Source: Arsukibacterium sp. (GTDB lineage: Bacteria; Pseudomonadota; Gammaproteobacteria; Enterobacterales; Alteromonadaceae). Taken from it: 64,000 bases of DNA. Made by a program: the position numbers and the translations under genes. The stretch lies in NCBI RefSeq assembly GCF_018402695.1, contig NZ_JAGYIM010000009.1, forward strand, positions 124,001-188,000, written 5' to 3'. Shown here in pieces: positions 46,189 to 60,144 of the stretch. Position 1 is the first letter of the stretch; every line of letters starts with the position of its first letter. Below the pieces are notes generated by a model. It saw only the letters and a list, made by a program, of their open reading frames with translations, was not told the DNA's origin and made no database searches.

Positions 46189-46647
46189 ATGAACTACTGG
46201 TTATTTAAAACTGAACCTGATGAATGCAGTATTGATGATTTCGCCCGGGCGCCCGACACGCCAATAGTCTGGGAAGGCGTTCGAAATTATCAGGCCAGAA
46301 ACTTCCTGCGGGATCAGGTTGCCATTGGCGACCAGGTGTTTATCTACCACTCCAGTTGTAAGGATATTGGTATCGCTGGTATCGCCAAAGTGGTCAGGCC
46401 AGCTTACCCGGACCCGAGCCAGTTTGACCGCGACAGTATTTATTTTGATCAGAAATCGACAACTGAGCAACCGCGCTGGATAGCGGTTGATTTATTGTTT
46501 GTCAGTAAGCTGGAGCAACTCATCCGACTGGACAAATTGAAAAGCTTAGCTACTCTGATAGAGTTGCCGTTAGTACGTAAAGGCAACAGACTTTCTGTTA
46601 TGCCTGTTACCCGCGCACAGTGGCAAACCATTATCGCGCTTACCTGA
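46189..46647 (+). CDS. EVE-domain protein
   Basis: This 152-residue protein starts at the ATG at 46189 (MNYWLFKTEPDECSIDDF); the longer frame adds unrelated residues. The whole protein is one EVE domain, a PUA-like fold, with the typical TEP, WEGVRNYQARNFLRD and FIYHSSC segments. EVE domains bind modified bases in DNA or RNA. Stand-alone bacterial members like this are widespread and functionally unassigned. Confidence 0.9.
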   Translation: MNYWLFKTEPDECSIDDFARAPDTPIVWEGVRNYQARNFLRDQVAIGDQVFIYHSSCKDIGIAGIAKVVRPAYPDPSQFDRDSIYFDQKSTTEQPRWIAVDLLFVSKLEQLIRLDKLKSLATLIELPLVRKGNRLSVMPVTRAQWQTIIALT

Positions 46648-46697
46648 CCGGCCTGACTGAATCCCAAAACGTAAGATCCATGTAGTTGGAGCCAGGT

Positions 46698-46928
46698 ATG
46701 ATTCAAGAGCGGCGCCAGACGGATAAGGATATGCATTATTTCTGGGACGAACTTAATTTGGCACAGAAGTTTTCTGTGGCAGAGTTACAGCGATTCGGCT
46801 ACGAGTTGCGGTTTGTCCGGCAACAAGACAACCATAAAATGGCGGTATTGTTTGCTGGTGACAAAATGGCAGCGATCGATCATGACGGTCAGATTGATAC
46901 TGAACCAAAAGTTGTGCTTCGGCATTAA
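46698..46928 (+). CDS. Small conserved-looking protein, unknown function
   Basis: This 76-residue cytoplasmic protein starts at the ATG at 46698 (MIQERRQTDKDMHYFWDE), with GGAG six bases before it; a TTG at 46686 would extend it by four residues. The sequence alternates short helices and strands (FGYELRFVRQ, HKMAVLFAGDKMAAI, then DHDGQIDTE). I recognise no family. It has its own terminator at 47075-47097, which supports a real transcript. It follows the EVE gene by 50 bases and may be co-transcribed. Confidence 0.6.
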   Translation: MIQERRQTDKDMHYFWDELNLAQKFSVAELQRFGYELRFVRQQDNHKMAVLFAGDKMAAIDHDGQIDTEPKVVLRH

Positions 46929-47074
46929 CGTTGCTTCAAACCGGATCAGCGCCTGAACGCTGCCTTGCTGTCGGCCACTGAAGCGCACTAACTTGTAAAT
47001 TGCAATAAAGAGTAACTGCAGCAGCAGGTAAAGTGTAGTATTAATCAAAAACGTGACAGTGCTTATCAATAATC

Positions 47075-47097
47075 AGCCGGCATAAGCCGGCTTTTTT
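47075..47097 (+). terminator. Intrinsic terminator after the small gene at 46698
   Basis: AGCCGGC (47075-47081) pairs perfectly with GCCGGCT (47086-47092) around an ATAA loop and runs into six T. It faces rightward only. The convergent DUF885 gene stops 11 bases further on. Confidence 0.88.
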
Positions 47098-47107
47098 ATG
47101 ATATTCA

Positions 47108-48841
47108 TTATTTCGCCAGCTCAGCAGCAATATAGGCTGCTACCTGGCTGTCCAGTACGGCCAGTGGCACACTGCCATTACTCAACACCACATCATGAAA
47201 CTGGCGGATATCAAATTTATCAGCCAGCTGCTGCTCAGCCTCTGCCCGCAGCCGTCTGATCGTTAATTCACCTAATTTGTAAGACAATGCCTGCGCTGGC
47301 CAGCTAATGTAGCGGTCAATTTCGGTGGTCACGTTATGAATAGATAAAGCCGTGTTCGCGGCCAGAAAGTCGATAGCCTGCTGCCTGCTCCAGCCCATGC
47401 TGTGCATCCCGGTATCGACGACCAGGCGTGCTGCCCGCCACATTTCATAAGTCAGGCGGCCAAAGTCAGCATAGGGGTCGTCATAAAAGCCCATTTCCAG
47501 CCCCAGATATTCGGCATACAAGCCCCAGCCCTCACCAAAGGCCGAGGTATAAAAACTACGCCGGTAATCAGGCAGGCTGGCTTGCTCGCGGGCCAGCGAT
47601 ATTTGTAAGTGATGGCCGGGGACGGCTTCATGCAGCGTCAGTGCGGGCATTTCATACAATGGCCGGCGATTCAGCGCATAAGTATTGACCCAGTAAAAGC
47701 CGGCCTGATCATCCCGCGATGCCCCGGCATAACGACCTGTGGTGTACTTCGGGGCTATTTCCGCCGGCACCGGTACCACGCCATAAGGGGTACGTGGCAG
47801 GGTTTTAAACAGCCGTGGTAACTCGGCATCAGCCTTTTTCGATAGCCAGGCGGCATAGCGCATTAATTCCTGCTCAGACTGCGGATAAAACTGCGGATCG
47901 GTGCGTAAAAACTGAATAAAATCGGCAAAACTACCGCTAAACTCCAGGTTATCAATTATTGCCTGCATGTCGGCGCGAATCCGCTTTACCTCGGCTAACC
48001 CCGTGTCATGTACCTGTTGCGGCGTTAACTGCAGCGTCGTGTAGTGCTCAAGTCTGTTCTGATAAAACGCAGCGCCATCCGGCAATGCGCTGGCAGCGAT
48101 AGTTGTGCGGGCACCGGGAATATATTGCTGCACCATAAAATCGTAAAAAGCCTGATAAGCAGGGTTAACCTCGCTTAAGATTATCTGTTGCGCCCGCGAC
48201 TGCAACTGTTGCCACTTTGCATCACTAATAGTGTCAGGCTGGCTTAGAAATGGCCGGTAAAACACGCTGGCAGTCATATCGTCAGTAATATATGAACTGA
48301 TGCTTTGTTCAAAGCCAGCCAACACTGCTTTGGGCTGAGTAATTCCGCTAAGCAGGCCCTGGCGCATCCAGTCAGTCTGCTGCTGCATATATAGCGGCAC
48401 GGTGGCCAGTTTCTGCAGATAGTTTTCATAGTCGGTAGTTTGACGCAAGCCACTTCGCTGCAACATCATTGCCACTGAGGTATGGAAACCGGATTCTGAG
48501 GTCAACGGCATCAGGTGAGCATTAAACCGGAACTCATCAATCTGATTTGCCAGCCGGTACTGTAAAATGGCGAGATTGATCTGGTTTTGCTCTGATAACT
48601 GAGCCACGTCTACCTGCGACAGTTGCTGTTGCCATTGCAAACGTTGTTGTTGCCGCGCACTCAGTGCGGCCGGTGACATATCGGGTAGCCGGTCTGGCTC
48701 GCTCTCAGTTAAGCGGGTTTCATCCTGCCAGATTTGTGCAGCCAACTGGCTAAAATCCTGGTCAGGATCAGTTGACAACGGCGCTGCTGCGCAACCCGCC
48801 AGCATGGCCAGTAACACTGTGATTATAAGCATATTTCGCAT
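47108..48841 (-). CDS. DUF885 lipoprotein, putative metallopeptidase
   Basis: This 577-residue lipoprotein has signal MRNMLIITVLLAMLAGC, with lipobox LAGC. The rest is the DUF885 fold, helical, with the hallmark LTLHEAVPGHHLQ (near residue 400) and a downstream EGWGLYAEYLG that supplies a further Glu and Tyr. The HExxxxHH pattern suggests a zinc enzyme related to M3/M32 peptidases. Biochemical roles of DUF885 proteins are mostly untested. Confidence 0.88.
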   Translation of the reverse strand: MRNMLIITVLLAMLAGCAAAPLSTDPDQDFSQLAAQIWQDETRLTESEPDRLPDMSPAALSARQQQRLQWQQQLSQVDVAQLSEQNQINLAILQYRLANQIDEFRFNAHLMPLTSESGFHTSVAMMLQRSGLRQTTDYENYLQKLATVPLYMQQQTDWMRQGLLSGITQPKAVLAGFEQSISSYITDDMTASVFYRPFLSQPDTISDAKWQQLQSRAQQIILSEVNPAYQAFYDFMVQQYIPGARTTIAASALPDGAAFYQNRLEHYTTLQLTPQQVHDTGLAEVKRIRADMQAIIDNLEFSGSFADFIQFLRTDPQFYPQSEQELMRYAAWLSKKADAELPRLFKTLPRTPYGVVPVPAEIAPKYTTGRYAGASRDDQAGFYWVNTYALNRRPLYEMPALTLHEAVPGHHLQISLAREQASLPDYRRSFYTSAFGEGWGLYAEYLGLEMGFYDDPYADFGRLTYEMWRAARLVVDTGMHSMGWSRQQAIDFLAANTALSIHNVTTEIDRYISWPAQALSYKLGELTIRRLRAEAEQQLADKFDIRQFHDVVLSNGSVPLAVLDSQVAAYIAAELAK

Positions 48842-49020
48842 CGTGTTATTCCTTCCACTAGTCTTACAATGATTGTAACCCGATTTAGCCTGGAAAAAAG
48901 TCGCTTAAACTGACAAAACCGGCCGCTGAGCCGAGATTTTTCGATCGGTTTGCCGCTATTTTCAGCGACTGAGCGATTTTGTTTACATAGCAGGTTGCCA
49001 GCCAGCCGGATTCAGTTACT

Positions 49021-50097
49021 ATGGAACCTGAAAATAATAATAAAGTGATTGGCCCCGGAGCTAAACATCGTCTTATGAAGTATCAGGATTCGCTGCAACA
49101 AGCGCTGGAAAAAGCGGGCTTAGTAAAAGCTTTCCTGCAGCATAACCAACTTGCTATCCACCCAATCAACTATGCGGTGGTATACGACTATATAAGCGGG
49201 AATAATGCAGGCTTGTGTCAGGCAATAGAGCAGAAGCTTGCCAGCAAAACGGCGTTAGATGACTTTATTATGGCTGAGTTGTACCAGCGCTGGCTGGCCG
49301 ACGAAAATACCGAACAGGAACAATTACTGCAGGAAGTCACTGGTATCGTGGGCCGCTTATCCGGCTATACCGATTTAGCCGCAGAGGCAACGGGTCAGTT
49401 TATTCAGCAACTTGAGCAACATTTAGATAATTTAGCGACAGCACCGGCCAAAGTGTCTGATATTACCGGTGTCATTAAAGCGCAAGCCCAGGCTTATCAG
49501 CAACAGCAACAGCAATTACATAACCAGCTGGAGATGGCAAACAAGCAGAGCCATCAACTACGGCATGAACTGGAACAACTGAAATTACAACGGATGCAGG
49601 ATCCGCTTACCGGCTTATATAACCGTATTGCCATGCAGAATCAGGTTGATCTCTGGTTAACTGAACAGCCGGAACGACGAATTGCCGCCATTGTGGTCGA
49701 CATTGACCACTTCAGTCGTTTTAATCAGGATTATGGCCAGACCATTGGCGATGTGATTCTTAGCAAAGTAGCCCGTAAAGTCGGCAGCTATGTGCAGGCC
49801 AGTGGTATGCCGGTGCGCTCAGGTGGTGAAGAGTTTTTATTACTACTGCCTGATATCGATTTACGCACGGCTAATGAAATTGCCGAACAAGTGCGCAAAG
49901 GCGTTGAGAAACTGCGGTTTGTGTCATCCCGCGATAAAAAAAGTTTGCCAAAAGTCACTATTTCGCTCGGCGTGTCTTTGTTTCAGGCCAAGGAAAGCTG
50001 GTATCAGTTCCTCGCCCGCAGCGCCCAAGTCCTAAAACTGGCCAAAGAACGCGGCCGTAATCAGGTCGCTGACGAATTAATGTTGCAACAGGGCTGA
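49021..50097 (+). CDS. GGDEF diguanylate cyclase with a helical N-terminal domain
   Basis: This 358-residue cytoplasmic protein has an all-helical N-terminal region (about 15-150) with no known domain, then a Gln-rich coiled coil (about 155-192) and a GGDEF domain. The active-site motif is GGEEF at 268-272, and DPLTGLYNR and VVDIDHFSRFNQDYG are present, so it should make cyclic-di-GMP. The RxxD inhibitory site five residues before GGEEF is absent (ASGMPVR), so product inhibition is not expected. No membrane helix is visible. The 179-base gap upstream shows no clear promoter. Confidence 0.9.
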   Translation: MEPENNNKVIGPGAKHRLMKYQDSLQQALEKAGLVKAFLQHNQLAIHPINYAVVYDYISGNNAGLCQAIEQKLASKTALDDFIMAELYQRWLADENTEQEQLLQEVTGIVGRLSGYTDLAAEATGQFIQQLEQHLDNLATAPAKVSDITGVIKAQAQAYQQQQQQLHNQLEMANKQSHQLRHELEQLKLQRMQDPLTGLYNRIAMQNQVDLWLTEQPERRIAAIVVDIDHFSRFNQDYGQTIGDVILSKVARKVGSYVQASGMPVRSGGEEFLLLLPDIDLRTANEIAEQVRKGVEKLRFVSSRDKKSLPKVTISLGVSLFQAKESWYQFLARSAQVLKLAKERGRNQVADELMLQQG

Positions 50098-50193
50098 ACC
50101 CGAAGCCACCTTTCCCGTATGTAACCAGCAGTTGGCTAGTGAGGCCAATTCTTTTACACTAACCATTCTTTTAGTGCTGACACGGGCAACTTC

Positions 50194-50949
50194 ATGACTG
50201 AACCTAAACACGACACGACTCATTTCGGATATAAAACCGTTCCCGCCGCTGAAAAAGTCTCGCTGGTGGCAAATGTGTTTCATTCAGTTGCCGCCAAATA
50301 CGACATTATGAATGACGTCATGTCGCTGGGTATTCACCGCTTGTGGAAGCGTTTTACCCTGGACTGCAGCGGTGTCAGACCCGGCCAGCAAGTGCTTGAC
50401 CTGGCAGGTGGTACTGGCGACATTGCCGCTCTGTTCTCACGCCGGGTCGGTCCTGCCGGTAAAGTGGTGTTAGCCGATATTAACGAGTCAATGCTGAATG
50501 TCGGGCGCGATAAGCTGCGTGATTTAGGCCTGATTAACAATATTGAGTTTGTGCAGGCAAATGCCGAGGCCCTGCCGTTTGCCGATAACAGCTTTGACAT
50601 TATCAGCATTGGTTTTGGTCTTAGAAATGTCACCGATAAGGCGGCGGCGTTAAAATCAATGTTTCGGGTATTAAAACCCGGTGGCCGCCTACTGGTGCTG
50701 GAATTTTCCAAGCCAGAACAACAATGGCTGAGTAAAGTATACGACATGTACTCCTTTAAACTGCTGCCTGTTATGGGCCAGTTAATTGCTAATGATAAAG
50801 AAAGCTACCAATATCTGGCAGAGTCTATCCGGATGCATCCGGATCAGGAAACCTTAAAAGCCATGATGGTTGAGGCCGGTTTTGCCGAAGTTAGCTACCA
50901 TAATCTGACGGGTGGTATTGTCGCTTTGCACCGCGGTTTTAAATTCTGA
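50194..50949 (+). CDS. ubiE: UbiE, C-methyltransferase of ubiquinone and menaquinone synthesis
   Basis: This 251-residue SAM-dependent methyltransferase has motif [13 protein letters not shown] and the UbiE signatures [20 protein letters not shown] and [20 protein letters not shown]. It methylates demethylmenaquinol and the ubiquinol precursor. It heads the ubiE-ubiJ-ubiB-tatABC-tatD string shared with E. coli and shares one base with ubiJ (TGATG). Confidence 0.97.
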   Translation: MTEPKHDTTHFGYKTVPAAEKVSLVANVFHSVAAKYDIMNDVMSLGIHRLWKRFTLDCSGVRPGQQVLDLAGGTGDIAALFSRRVGPAGKVVLADINESMLNVGRDKLRDLGLINNIEFVQANAEALPFADNSFDIISIGFGLRNVTDKAAALKSMFRVLKPGGRLLVLEFSKPEQQWLSKVYDMYSFKLLPVMGQLIANDKESYQYLAESIRMHPDQETLKAMMVEAGFAEVSYHNLTGGIVALHRGFKF

Positions 50950-51557
50950 TGATAACCGCCCTGTTGCCGCAACTGCTGTGTGCCAGTGCCGAACGCCTGT
51001 GCCAAAGCCTGATTAGCATGGATACCAGCGCGGCTGAGCGCTTAAAAAAACTCCAGGGTAAACAACTGGCTTTTACGTTGCGCGAGTTTAACCTGCGGTT
51101 AGTACTTACCGCCGGCAACGACCGCCTGTTATTTAACCAGCATAGTGAAGCGGTTGATTGTGCTATCAGTACCGATTTAGCCAGCTTGCGCCAGCTACGC
51201 GATGCCAGCCAGCTAACCCGCTTAATTAAGGCCGATGCGCTGCAGATTGATGGTGATATCCAGGTAGCTCAGCAATACAGCTACTTTTTACAAAGCCTGG
51301 ATCCGGACTGGCAGGAAGCGCTGTCAGGCTACGTTGGCGATGCCATGGCGCACAAAATTGCGATAAGTATTGGCCAGCTACAACACTATTTGCAGCAAAA
51401 AACCCGCTTGCTTGAACAAAGTGTCACTATGCTGGCGCAGGACGAGTTGTTACTCAGCCCCGGCAGCCTTGAATTGCAACAGTTTAGCCAGGACGTCAGC
51501 GACCTCAGTGCCCGGGTTGACCGGTTGATCGCCAGCCTGCCGGGCCTTAAGGAGTAA
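50949..51557 (+). CDS. ubiJ: UbiJ, SCP2-domain accessory factor of ubiquinone synthesis
   Basis: This 202-residue protein has an SCP2 lipid-binding fold (about residues 20-115, including LVLTAGNDRLLFNQHSE) and a C-terminal helical or coiled part. UbiJ assembles with UbiK and the hydroxylases in the soluble ubiquinone metabolon. Position between ubiE and ubiB confirms the name; sequence conservation is otherwise low. Confidence 0.93.
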   Translation: MITALLPQLLCASAERLCQSLISMDTSAAERLKKLQGKQLAFTLREFNLRLVLTAGNDRLLFNQHSEAVDCAISTDLASLRQLRDASQLTRLIKADALQIDGDIQVAQQYSYFLQSLDPDWQEALSGYVGDAMAHKIAISIGQLQHYLQQKTRLLEQSVTMLAQDELLLSPGSLELQQFSQDVSDLSARVDRLIASLPGLKE

Positions 51558-51560
51558 CAG

Positions 51561-53189
51561 GTGCGATTCAGCCGTTTTTATCACATTCAGAAAACGCTAC
51601 TGCAATACGGTCTTGATGAGCTGATCCCTCCGACCTGGCAACCCTGGTATGCCAGGGGTATGCGCAAAAGTGCATTCTGGCTGAGCAACCGTTACCCTGA
51701 TTATCCGGTCGGTAAACGGCTGCGACTGGCATTGCAAAGCCTGGGGCCGGTATGGATTAAATTCGGCCAGATGTTATCTACCCGGCGCGATTTATTACCC
51801 GCTGAGATTGCTGACGAGCTGGCCAGGCTGCAGGATAAAGTCGACCCTTTCCCCGGCGAGCAGGCCCAGCAGTTAATTGAGCAAGCCCTGGAGCTGACAG
51901 ATATTAGTGAGCTGTTCAGTAGTTTCAGTGTCACCCCGCTGGCATCCGCCTCAATCGCCCAGGTGCATGCTGCTGTGCTGCGCCAGGCTGATGGCAGCGA
52001 TGCTGACGTGGTCATAAAAGTGATCCGGCCGGATATTCGCAAGCAAATTATTGCTGACCTGGATTTAATGGATGGCCTGGCGGCTATTGCCGCCCGCTAC
52101 TTACCCGACGGCAAACGACTGCGCCCACGTGAAGTCGTGTCGGAATACCGCAAAACCATCCTTGACGAGCTCGACTTGCAGCGCGAAGCGGCCAATGCCA
52201 TTCAGCTGCGGCGGAATTTCGAAGGCTCGGATTCCCTTTACATTCCTTATGTATACAGTGATTTCAGCCGGCCGAATGTGATGGTAATGGAGCGAATTTA
52301 CGGCATTCCGGTATCAGACATTGCCGCATTAAATGCGCAGCACACTGACATGGAGTTGCTGGCCAAACGTGGGGTGGAAGTCTTTTTTACTCAGGTGTTT
52401 CGCGACAGCTTTTTTCACGCTGATATGCATCCGGGCAATATTTTTGTCTCACGAGACCATCCCGAAAACCCAAAATATATCGGCATTGACTGCGGTATTG
52501 TCGGCACCCTGAACAGTGAAGATAAACGCTATCTGGCCGAAAACTTTGTCGCTTTTTTTAATCGCGATTATCGCAAGGTCGCCCAGTTACATCTGGACTC
52601 CGGTTGGGTGCCTGTCGACACCAATGTTGAAGAATTCGAAAGTGCGATTCGCACCGTTTGCGAGCCAATTTTTCAAAAGCCGCTGGCCGACATCTCTTTT
52701 GGCCATGTACTGCTGAATTTATTCAGCACCGCCCGGCGCTTTAATATGCAGGTGCAGCCGCAACTGGTATTGCTGCAAAAAACCTTGTTGTATGTCGAAG
52801 GGCTGGGCCGCCAGCTTTATCCACAGCTGGACTTGTGGAAAACCGCCAAACCCTTTCTGGAAAGTTGGGTTAAACAACAAGTGGGCTTGCCCGCACTTTG
52901 GCGCCAGGTTAAAGACAACGCACCCTTCTGGGCTGAAAAGCTGCCACAAATGCCCACCCTGCTGCATCGCTACCTGGAACAGGGGCCGAAGCAACAGGCA
53001 ATGATGCTGCAACAACTGCAATTGCTGCAATTACAACAACACAAAGCCAACCGGCAAATTATTGCGGCAGCGCTTGCCGCAGGCACCCTGATAAGTGGTA
53101 CTATAGCCTTTAGCGTTGGGGCGTTATGGCTGGCCGGAGCGCTGCTGGGCGGGGCTATCTTTTTCGGTGCAAAAGCACTATTGTCATAA
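51561..53189 (+). CDS. ubiB: UbiB, atypical kinase-like ATPase of ubiquinone synthesis
   Basis: This 542-residue ADCK/ABC1-family protein starts with GTG at 51561, with GGAG six bases before it. The KxGQ motif ([15 protein letters not shown]), the Ala-rich loop (ASIAQVHA), the invariant Lys (VVIKVIRP), the [10 protein letters not shown] catalytic loop and the DCGIVG metal site are all readable. Two C-terminal membrane helices (about residues 496-540) anchor it. It is thought to extract or present lipid intermediates using ATP. Confidence 0.96.
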   Translation: MRFSRFYHIQKTLLQYGLDELIPPTWQPWYARGMRKSAFWLSNRYPDYPVGKRLRLALQSLGPVWIKFGQMLSTRRDLLPAEIADELARLQDKVDPFPGEQAQQLIEQALELTDISELFSSFSVTPLASASIAQVHAAVLRQADGSDADVVIKVIRPDIRKQIIADLDLMDGLAAIAARYLPDGKRLRPREVVSEYRKTILDELDLQREAANAIQLRRNFEGSDSLYIPYVYSDFSRPNVMVMERIYGIPVSDIAALNAQHTDMELLAKRGVEVFFTQVFRDSFFHADMHPGNIFVSRDHPENPKYIGIDCGIVGTLNSEDKRYLAENFVAFFNRDYRKVAQLHLDSGWVPVDTNVEEFESAIRTVCEPIFQKPLADISFGHVLLNLFSTARRFNMQVQPQLVLLQKTLLYVEGLGRQLYPQLDLWKTAKPFLESWVKQQVGLPALWRQVKDNAPFWAEKLPQMPTLLHRYLEQGPKQQAMMLQQLQLLQLQQHKANRQIIAAALAAGTLISGTIAFSVGALWLAGALLGGAIFFGAKALLS

Positions 53190-53242
53190 ACTTGTTGCAA
53201 ACTAACGCAGCAATTTCAGCATAAATTACAGAGGGTGTGATT

Positions 53243-53488
53243 ATGGGTTTTGGCGGCATTAGTATTTGGCAGTTACTTATTGTTCTGGCAATTATTGTCT
53301 TGTTATTTGGCACAAAAAAATTGCGAGGCATCGGTACTGATCTGGGTTCGGCCATTAAGGGCTTTCGCAGCTCTATCAAAGATGAACCAGCAGAAGAAGA
53401 TAAGCCGGAGCAGCTGGCTGACCAAAAGCGTGAGCAAAGCGATATCCCGGCTGACAAAGCCAAACACACAGATAAAGAACCACACTAA
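53243..53488 (+). CDS. tatA: TatA, pore-forming subunit of twin-arginine translocase
   Basis: This 81-residue protein starts at the ATG at 53243 ([20 protein letters not shown]), with GAGGG seven bases upstream; an in-frame GTG at 53237 is less likely. A single helix, the [10 protein letters not shown] hinge and an amphipathic helix (GSAIKGFRS) are present, with a charged tail ([16 protein letters not shown]). It forms the translocation channel for folded proteins. Confidence 0.96.
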   Translation: MGFGGISIWQLLIVLAIIVLLFGTKKLRGIGTDLGSAIKGFRSSIKDEPAEEDKPEQLADQKREQSDIPADKAKHTDKEPH

Positions 53489-53854
53489 ATGGGTTTCTGG
53501 GAGCTGCTGGTAATAGGGGTTATTGCCCTGCTGGTGCTGGGGCCGGAACGGCTGCCCGGTGCCATCCGCAGTACCGTAAAAACCATTCGCAGTATTAAAC
53601 AATTTGGCAGCCAGATGCAGGCCGAGCTTAGCGAAAACCTACGGGTGCACGAGTTACATCAGAAGTTAAAAGACGCAGAAAGCAAAAACCTGCTTAATCT
53701 GACCCAGGATGAACAAGCGGCGTTAGATGAATTGCGGACGGCGGCAAAATCCGTTAACCCGCCTGCAGATCTGGCTAAACCAGAAACCAGAGATACTGCA
53801 ACAGTGAAAACTGACCCTGACCCCAAGTCTGTTGAAAATAAACATGAAAACTAA
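53489..53854 (+). CDS. tatB: TatB, receptor subunit of twin-arginine translocase
   Basis: This 121-residue protein has an N-terminal membrane helix ([21 protein letters not shown]), an amphipathic helix ([16 protein letters not shown]) and a charged acidic tail. The conserved Glu and GPERLP hinge identify TatB. Its ATG follows the TAA of tatA with no gap. Confidence 0.95.
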   Translation: MGFWELLVIGVIALLVLGPERLPGAIRSTVKTIRSIKQFGSQMQAELSENLRVHELHQKLKDAESKNLLNLTQDEQAALDELRTAAKSVNPPADLAKPETRDTATVKTDPDPKSVENKHEN

Positions 53855-54602
53855 ACCGGAAGCCGATAGCCTGCTTGGCCATTTACTTGAGTTACGCAAC
53901 CGGCTGTTAAAATGCGTTATTGCTGTGGTTGTCGTTTTCGCCTGCCTGGCCTATTTCGCCGCCGATATATATCAGCTACTGGCCGCGCCACTGATTGCTG
54001 TGTTGCCCGAGGGCAGCAGTATGATCGCCACTGACGTTGCGGCACCTTTTTTTGCCCCTTTTAAACTCACCTTCATTGTCGCAATCTGTCTGGCGATACC
54101 TTACATTTTACTACAGGTATGGCAGTTTATTGCGCCTGCGCTGTACGGCAAAGAAAAGCGGCTGGTTGCACCGCTGGTTATCAGCAGCACCTTGTTGTTT
54201 TATGGCGGCATTGCCTTTGCTTATTTTGTGGTATTCCCACTGGTATTTGCTTTTTTTACCAGCGTAGCGCCGGTGGGTGTCACCGTTGCTACTGATATCA
54301 GTAGCTATCTCGACTTCGTCCTAAAGCTGTTTTTTGCCTTTGGCTTATCATTTGAAATTCCGGTGGCTATTTTATTGCTGGTCTGGACCGGTACAGTCAC
54401 TCCAGCCACCCTGGCCAGCAAAAGACCCTATATTGTGGTCGGCGCTTTTGTGCTGGGAATGCTGCTGACACCACCGGATGTGTTATCTCAAACCTTACTG
54501 GCAGTGCCCATGTGGTTATTATTTGAAGCCGGTTTATGGTTAAGCCGCTTTTATCAACCCGCACCCGAGCCGGAACAGACTGCAGAGGAAGAACAACGAT
54601 GA
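53844..54602 (+). CDS. tatC: TatC, signal-peptide-binding subunit of twin-arginine translocase
   Basis: This 252-residue protein has six membrane helices. It starts at the ATG at 53844 ([20 protein letters not shown]), 11 bases before the end of tatB; a TTG at 53832 is an alternative. The N-terminal [10 protein letters not shown] and the first periplasmic region with [20 protein letters not shown] are typical. It binds the twin-arginine signal. The stop overlaps the ATG of the next gene (ATGA). Confidence 0.96.
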   Translation: MKTKPEADSLLGHLLELRNRLLKCVIAVVVVFACLAYFAADIYQLLAAPLIAVLPEGSSMIATDVAAPFFAPFKLTFIVAICLAIPYILLQVWQFIAPALYGKEKRLVAPLVISSTLLFYGGIAFAYFVVFPLVFAFFTSVAPVGVTVATDISSYLDFVLKLFFAFGLSFEIPVAILLLVWTGTVTPATLASKRPYIVVGAFVLGMLLTPPDVLSQTLLAVPMWLLFEAGLWLSRFYQPAPEPEQTAEEEQR

Positions 54603-55126
54603 AAAAATCACTTTGCCTGATAAGTACCCTGGTTATAGCAAGCAGTTGTCTGCTAAGTACGCCAGTGCACGCCAACCCGCTGGCTGACGCCCTTGCCGAA
54701 TGCCGGCAGCAAACAAACGCCTTAAAGCGCCTGGTCTGTTATGACGAAATAACGATAGCAACGACAGCAGAAACATCAGCCGGCCCGGCAGCGGCGAGTA
54801 AAGCAGCGGCTACCCCTGCCCGGGCTGCAGAGCCGGCTGCGACCCGCAAGGCAGCAGCACCTGCTGATAACTTTGGCCTGGAGCATAAAAAAGCGGCTAA
54901 GGAACAGGCAGACCAGCTTTACCTGACAGTGCAAAATATTAGTTACAGCCCCCGCAAGGAGCTGATTGTCGAATTTGACAATGGTCAAATCTGGCGCCAG
55001 AACGACAATAGCTACTACGATATAAAGGTTGGTGAAAGGCATTATATTAAACGCGGCATGCTGAATTCTTTTACCCTGGGCAACGACGAGAATAACCGGA
55101 CCATTAAGGTTCGCCGGGTCGAGTAA
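54599..55126 (+). CDS. Exported protein between tatC and tatD, unknown function
   Basis: This 175-residue protein starts at ATG 54599, inside the tatC stop. The signal peptide is [25 protein letters not shown]. The mature N-terminus has a C-x13-C motif ([20 protein letters not shown]) that recurs in many small exported proteins, including VasI-like ones, then a low-complexity Ala/Thr/Pro linker (about 55-90). A compact beta-rich domain ends the protein ([20 protein letters not shown]). Tight coupling to tatC and tatD suggests it belongs to this operon, but no function is known. Confidence 0.8.
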   Translation: MKKSLCLISTLVIASSCLLSTPVHANPLADALAECRQQTNALKRLVCYDEITIATTAETSAGPAAASKAAATPARAAEPAATRKAAAPADNFGLEHKKAAKEQADQLYLTVQNISYSPRKELIVEFDNGQIWRQNDNSYYDIKVGERHYIKRGMLNSFTLGNDENNRTIKVRRVE

Positions 55127-55923
55127 ATGGATAGTGCTACGCCAGGCTGGTTTGACTGCGGGGTAAACCTGTTCAGTGCTCAGTTTGCCGGCGCTGAGCA
55201 GCAAGTCTGGCTACGGGCACAGCAGGCCGGCGTCAGCAACATGCTGCTTATTGGTTCTGATATCACCGAAAGCCTGCTTAATCAGCAGTTCTGTACTTCT
55301 CACCAGGGTTGTTACACCACTGCCGGTGTCCATCCGCATCAGGCTGGCAAGGTAGCTGCAGACTGGCTGGCCCGGCTAACCCAGCTGCTGACACTACCGG
55401 CGGTAGTTGCCGTTGGCGAATGCGGCCTGGATTTCAACCGCGATTTCTCACCTCGTCCTATACAGCAACAAGTATTTGCCAGTCAGTTACAACTGGCAAA
55501 ACAACTGCAAAAACCGGTGTATCTGCATGAACGTGATGCCTTTAGCACCCAACTGGCGATGCTAACAGAGCAGCAGATCAACCAGGGTGTTGCCCATTGC
55601 TTTACCGGCGATAGCAGGGAGCTTAGGGCCTACCTCGATTTAGGTTTATACATTGGTATTACCGGCTGGGTGTGTGACGAACGTCGCGGCCAGAGCCTGC
55701 AACAGGCCATTCAGTATTTGCCGCTGGATCGGATCCTGCTGGAGACAGACGCCCCTTATTTGCTGCCCCGTACCCTGAAACCCCGCCCCAAACATAATGA
55801 GCCAGCGTTGCTACCGGCTATTGCTGCAGAAGTTTGCCGCCTGAAAAATATCGATAGTCAGCTGCTGGCAGCCACCTGCGCCGCCAATGCCCGTCAATTG
55901 TTTGGTTTAAGCGGAGTAGCGGC

Positions 55924-55927
<4 letters not shown>
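55127..55927 (+). CDS. tatD: TatD, metal-dependent nuclease
   Basis: This 266-residue TIM-barrel hydrolase has the true TatD form of the N-terminal motif (FDCGVNLFSAQF, rather than DTHCHL of related YcfH proteins). It also carries GVHPHQAG, GECGLDFNRDFS, HCFTGDSREL, GITGWVCDERRG and LLETDAPYLLP. TatD acts as a 3'-5' DNase/RNase and in quality control. Its ATG follows the previous gene's stop without a gap. The product is not needed for Tat export. Confidence 0.95.
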
Positions 55928-60069
<4,142 letters not shown>

Positions 60070-60144
60070 AAGCTCTCCGGACAGTATTAACGGATAAATA
60101 GTAAAACGGATAAACTAACCAAATGCTCTCACTGTGCACTGTCG

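Noticed and set aside
48842-49020. Possible inverted repeat around AAACCGG and CGGTTT
   Set aside because: Arms are short and imperfect, with no T-run or known operator shape; I do not call it a terminator or regulatory site.
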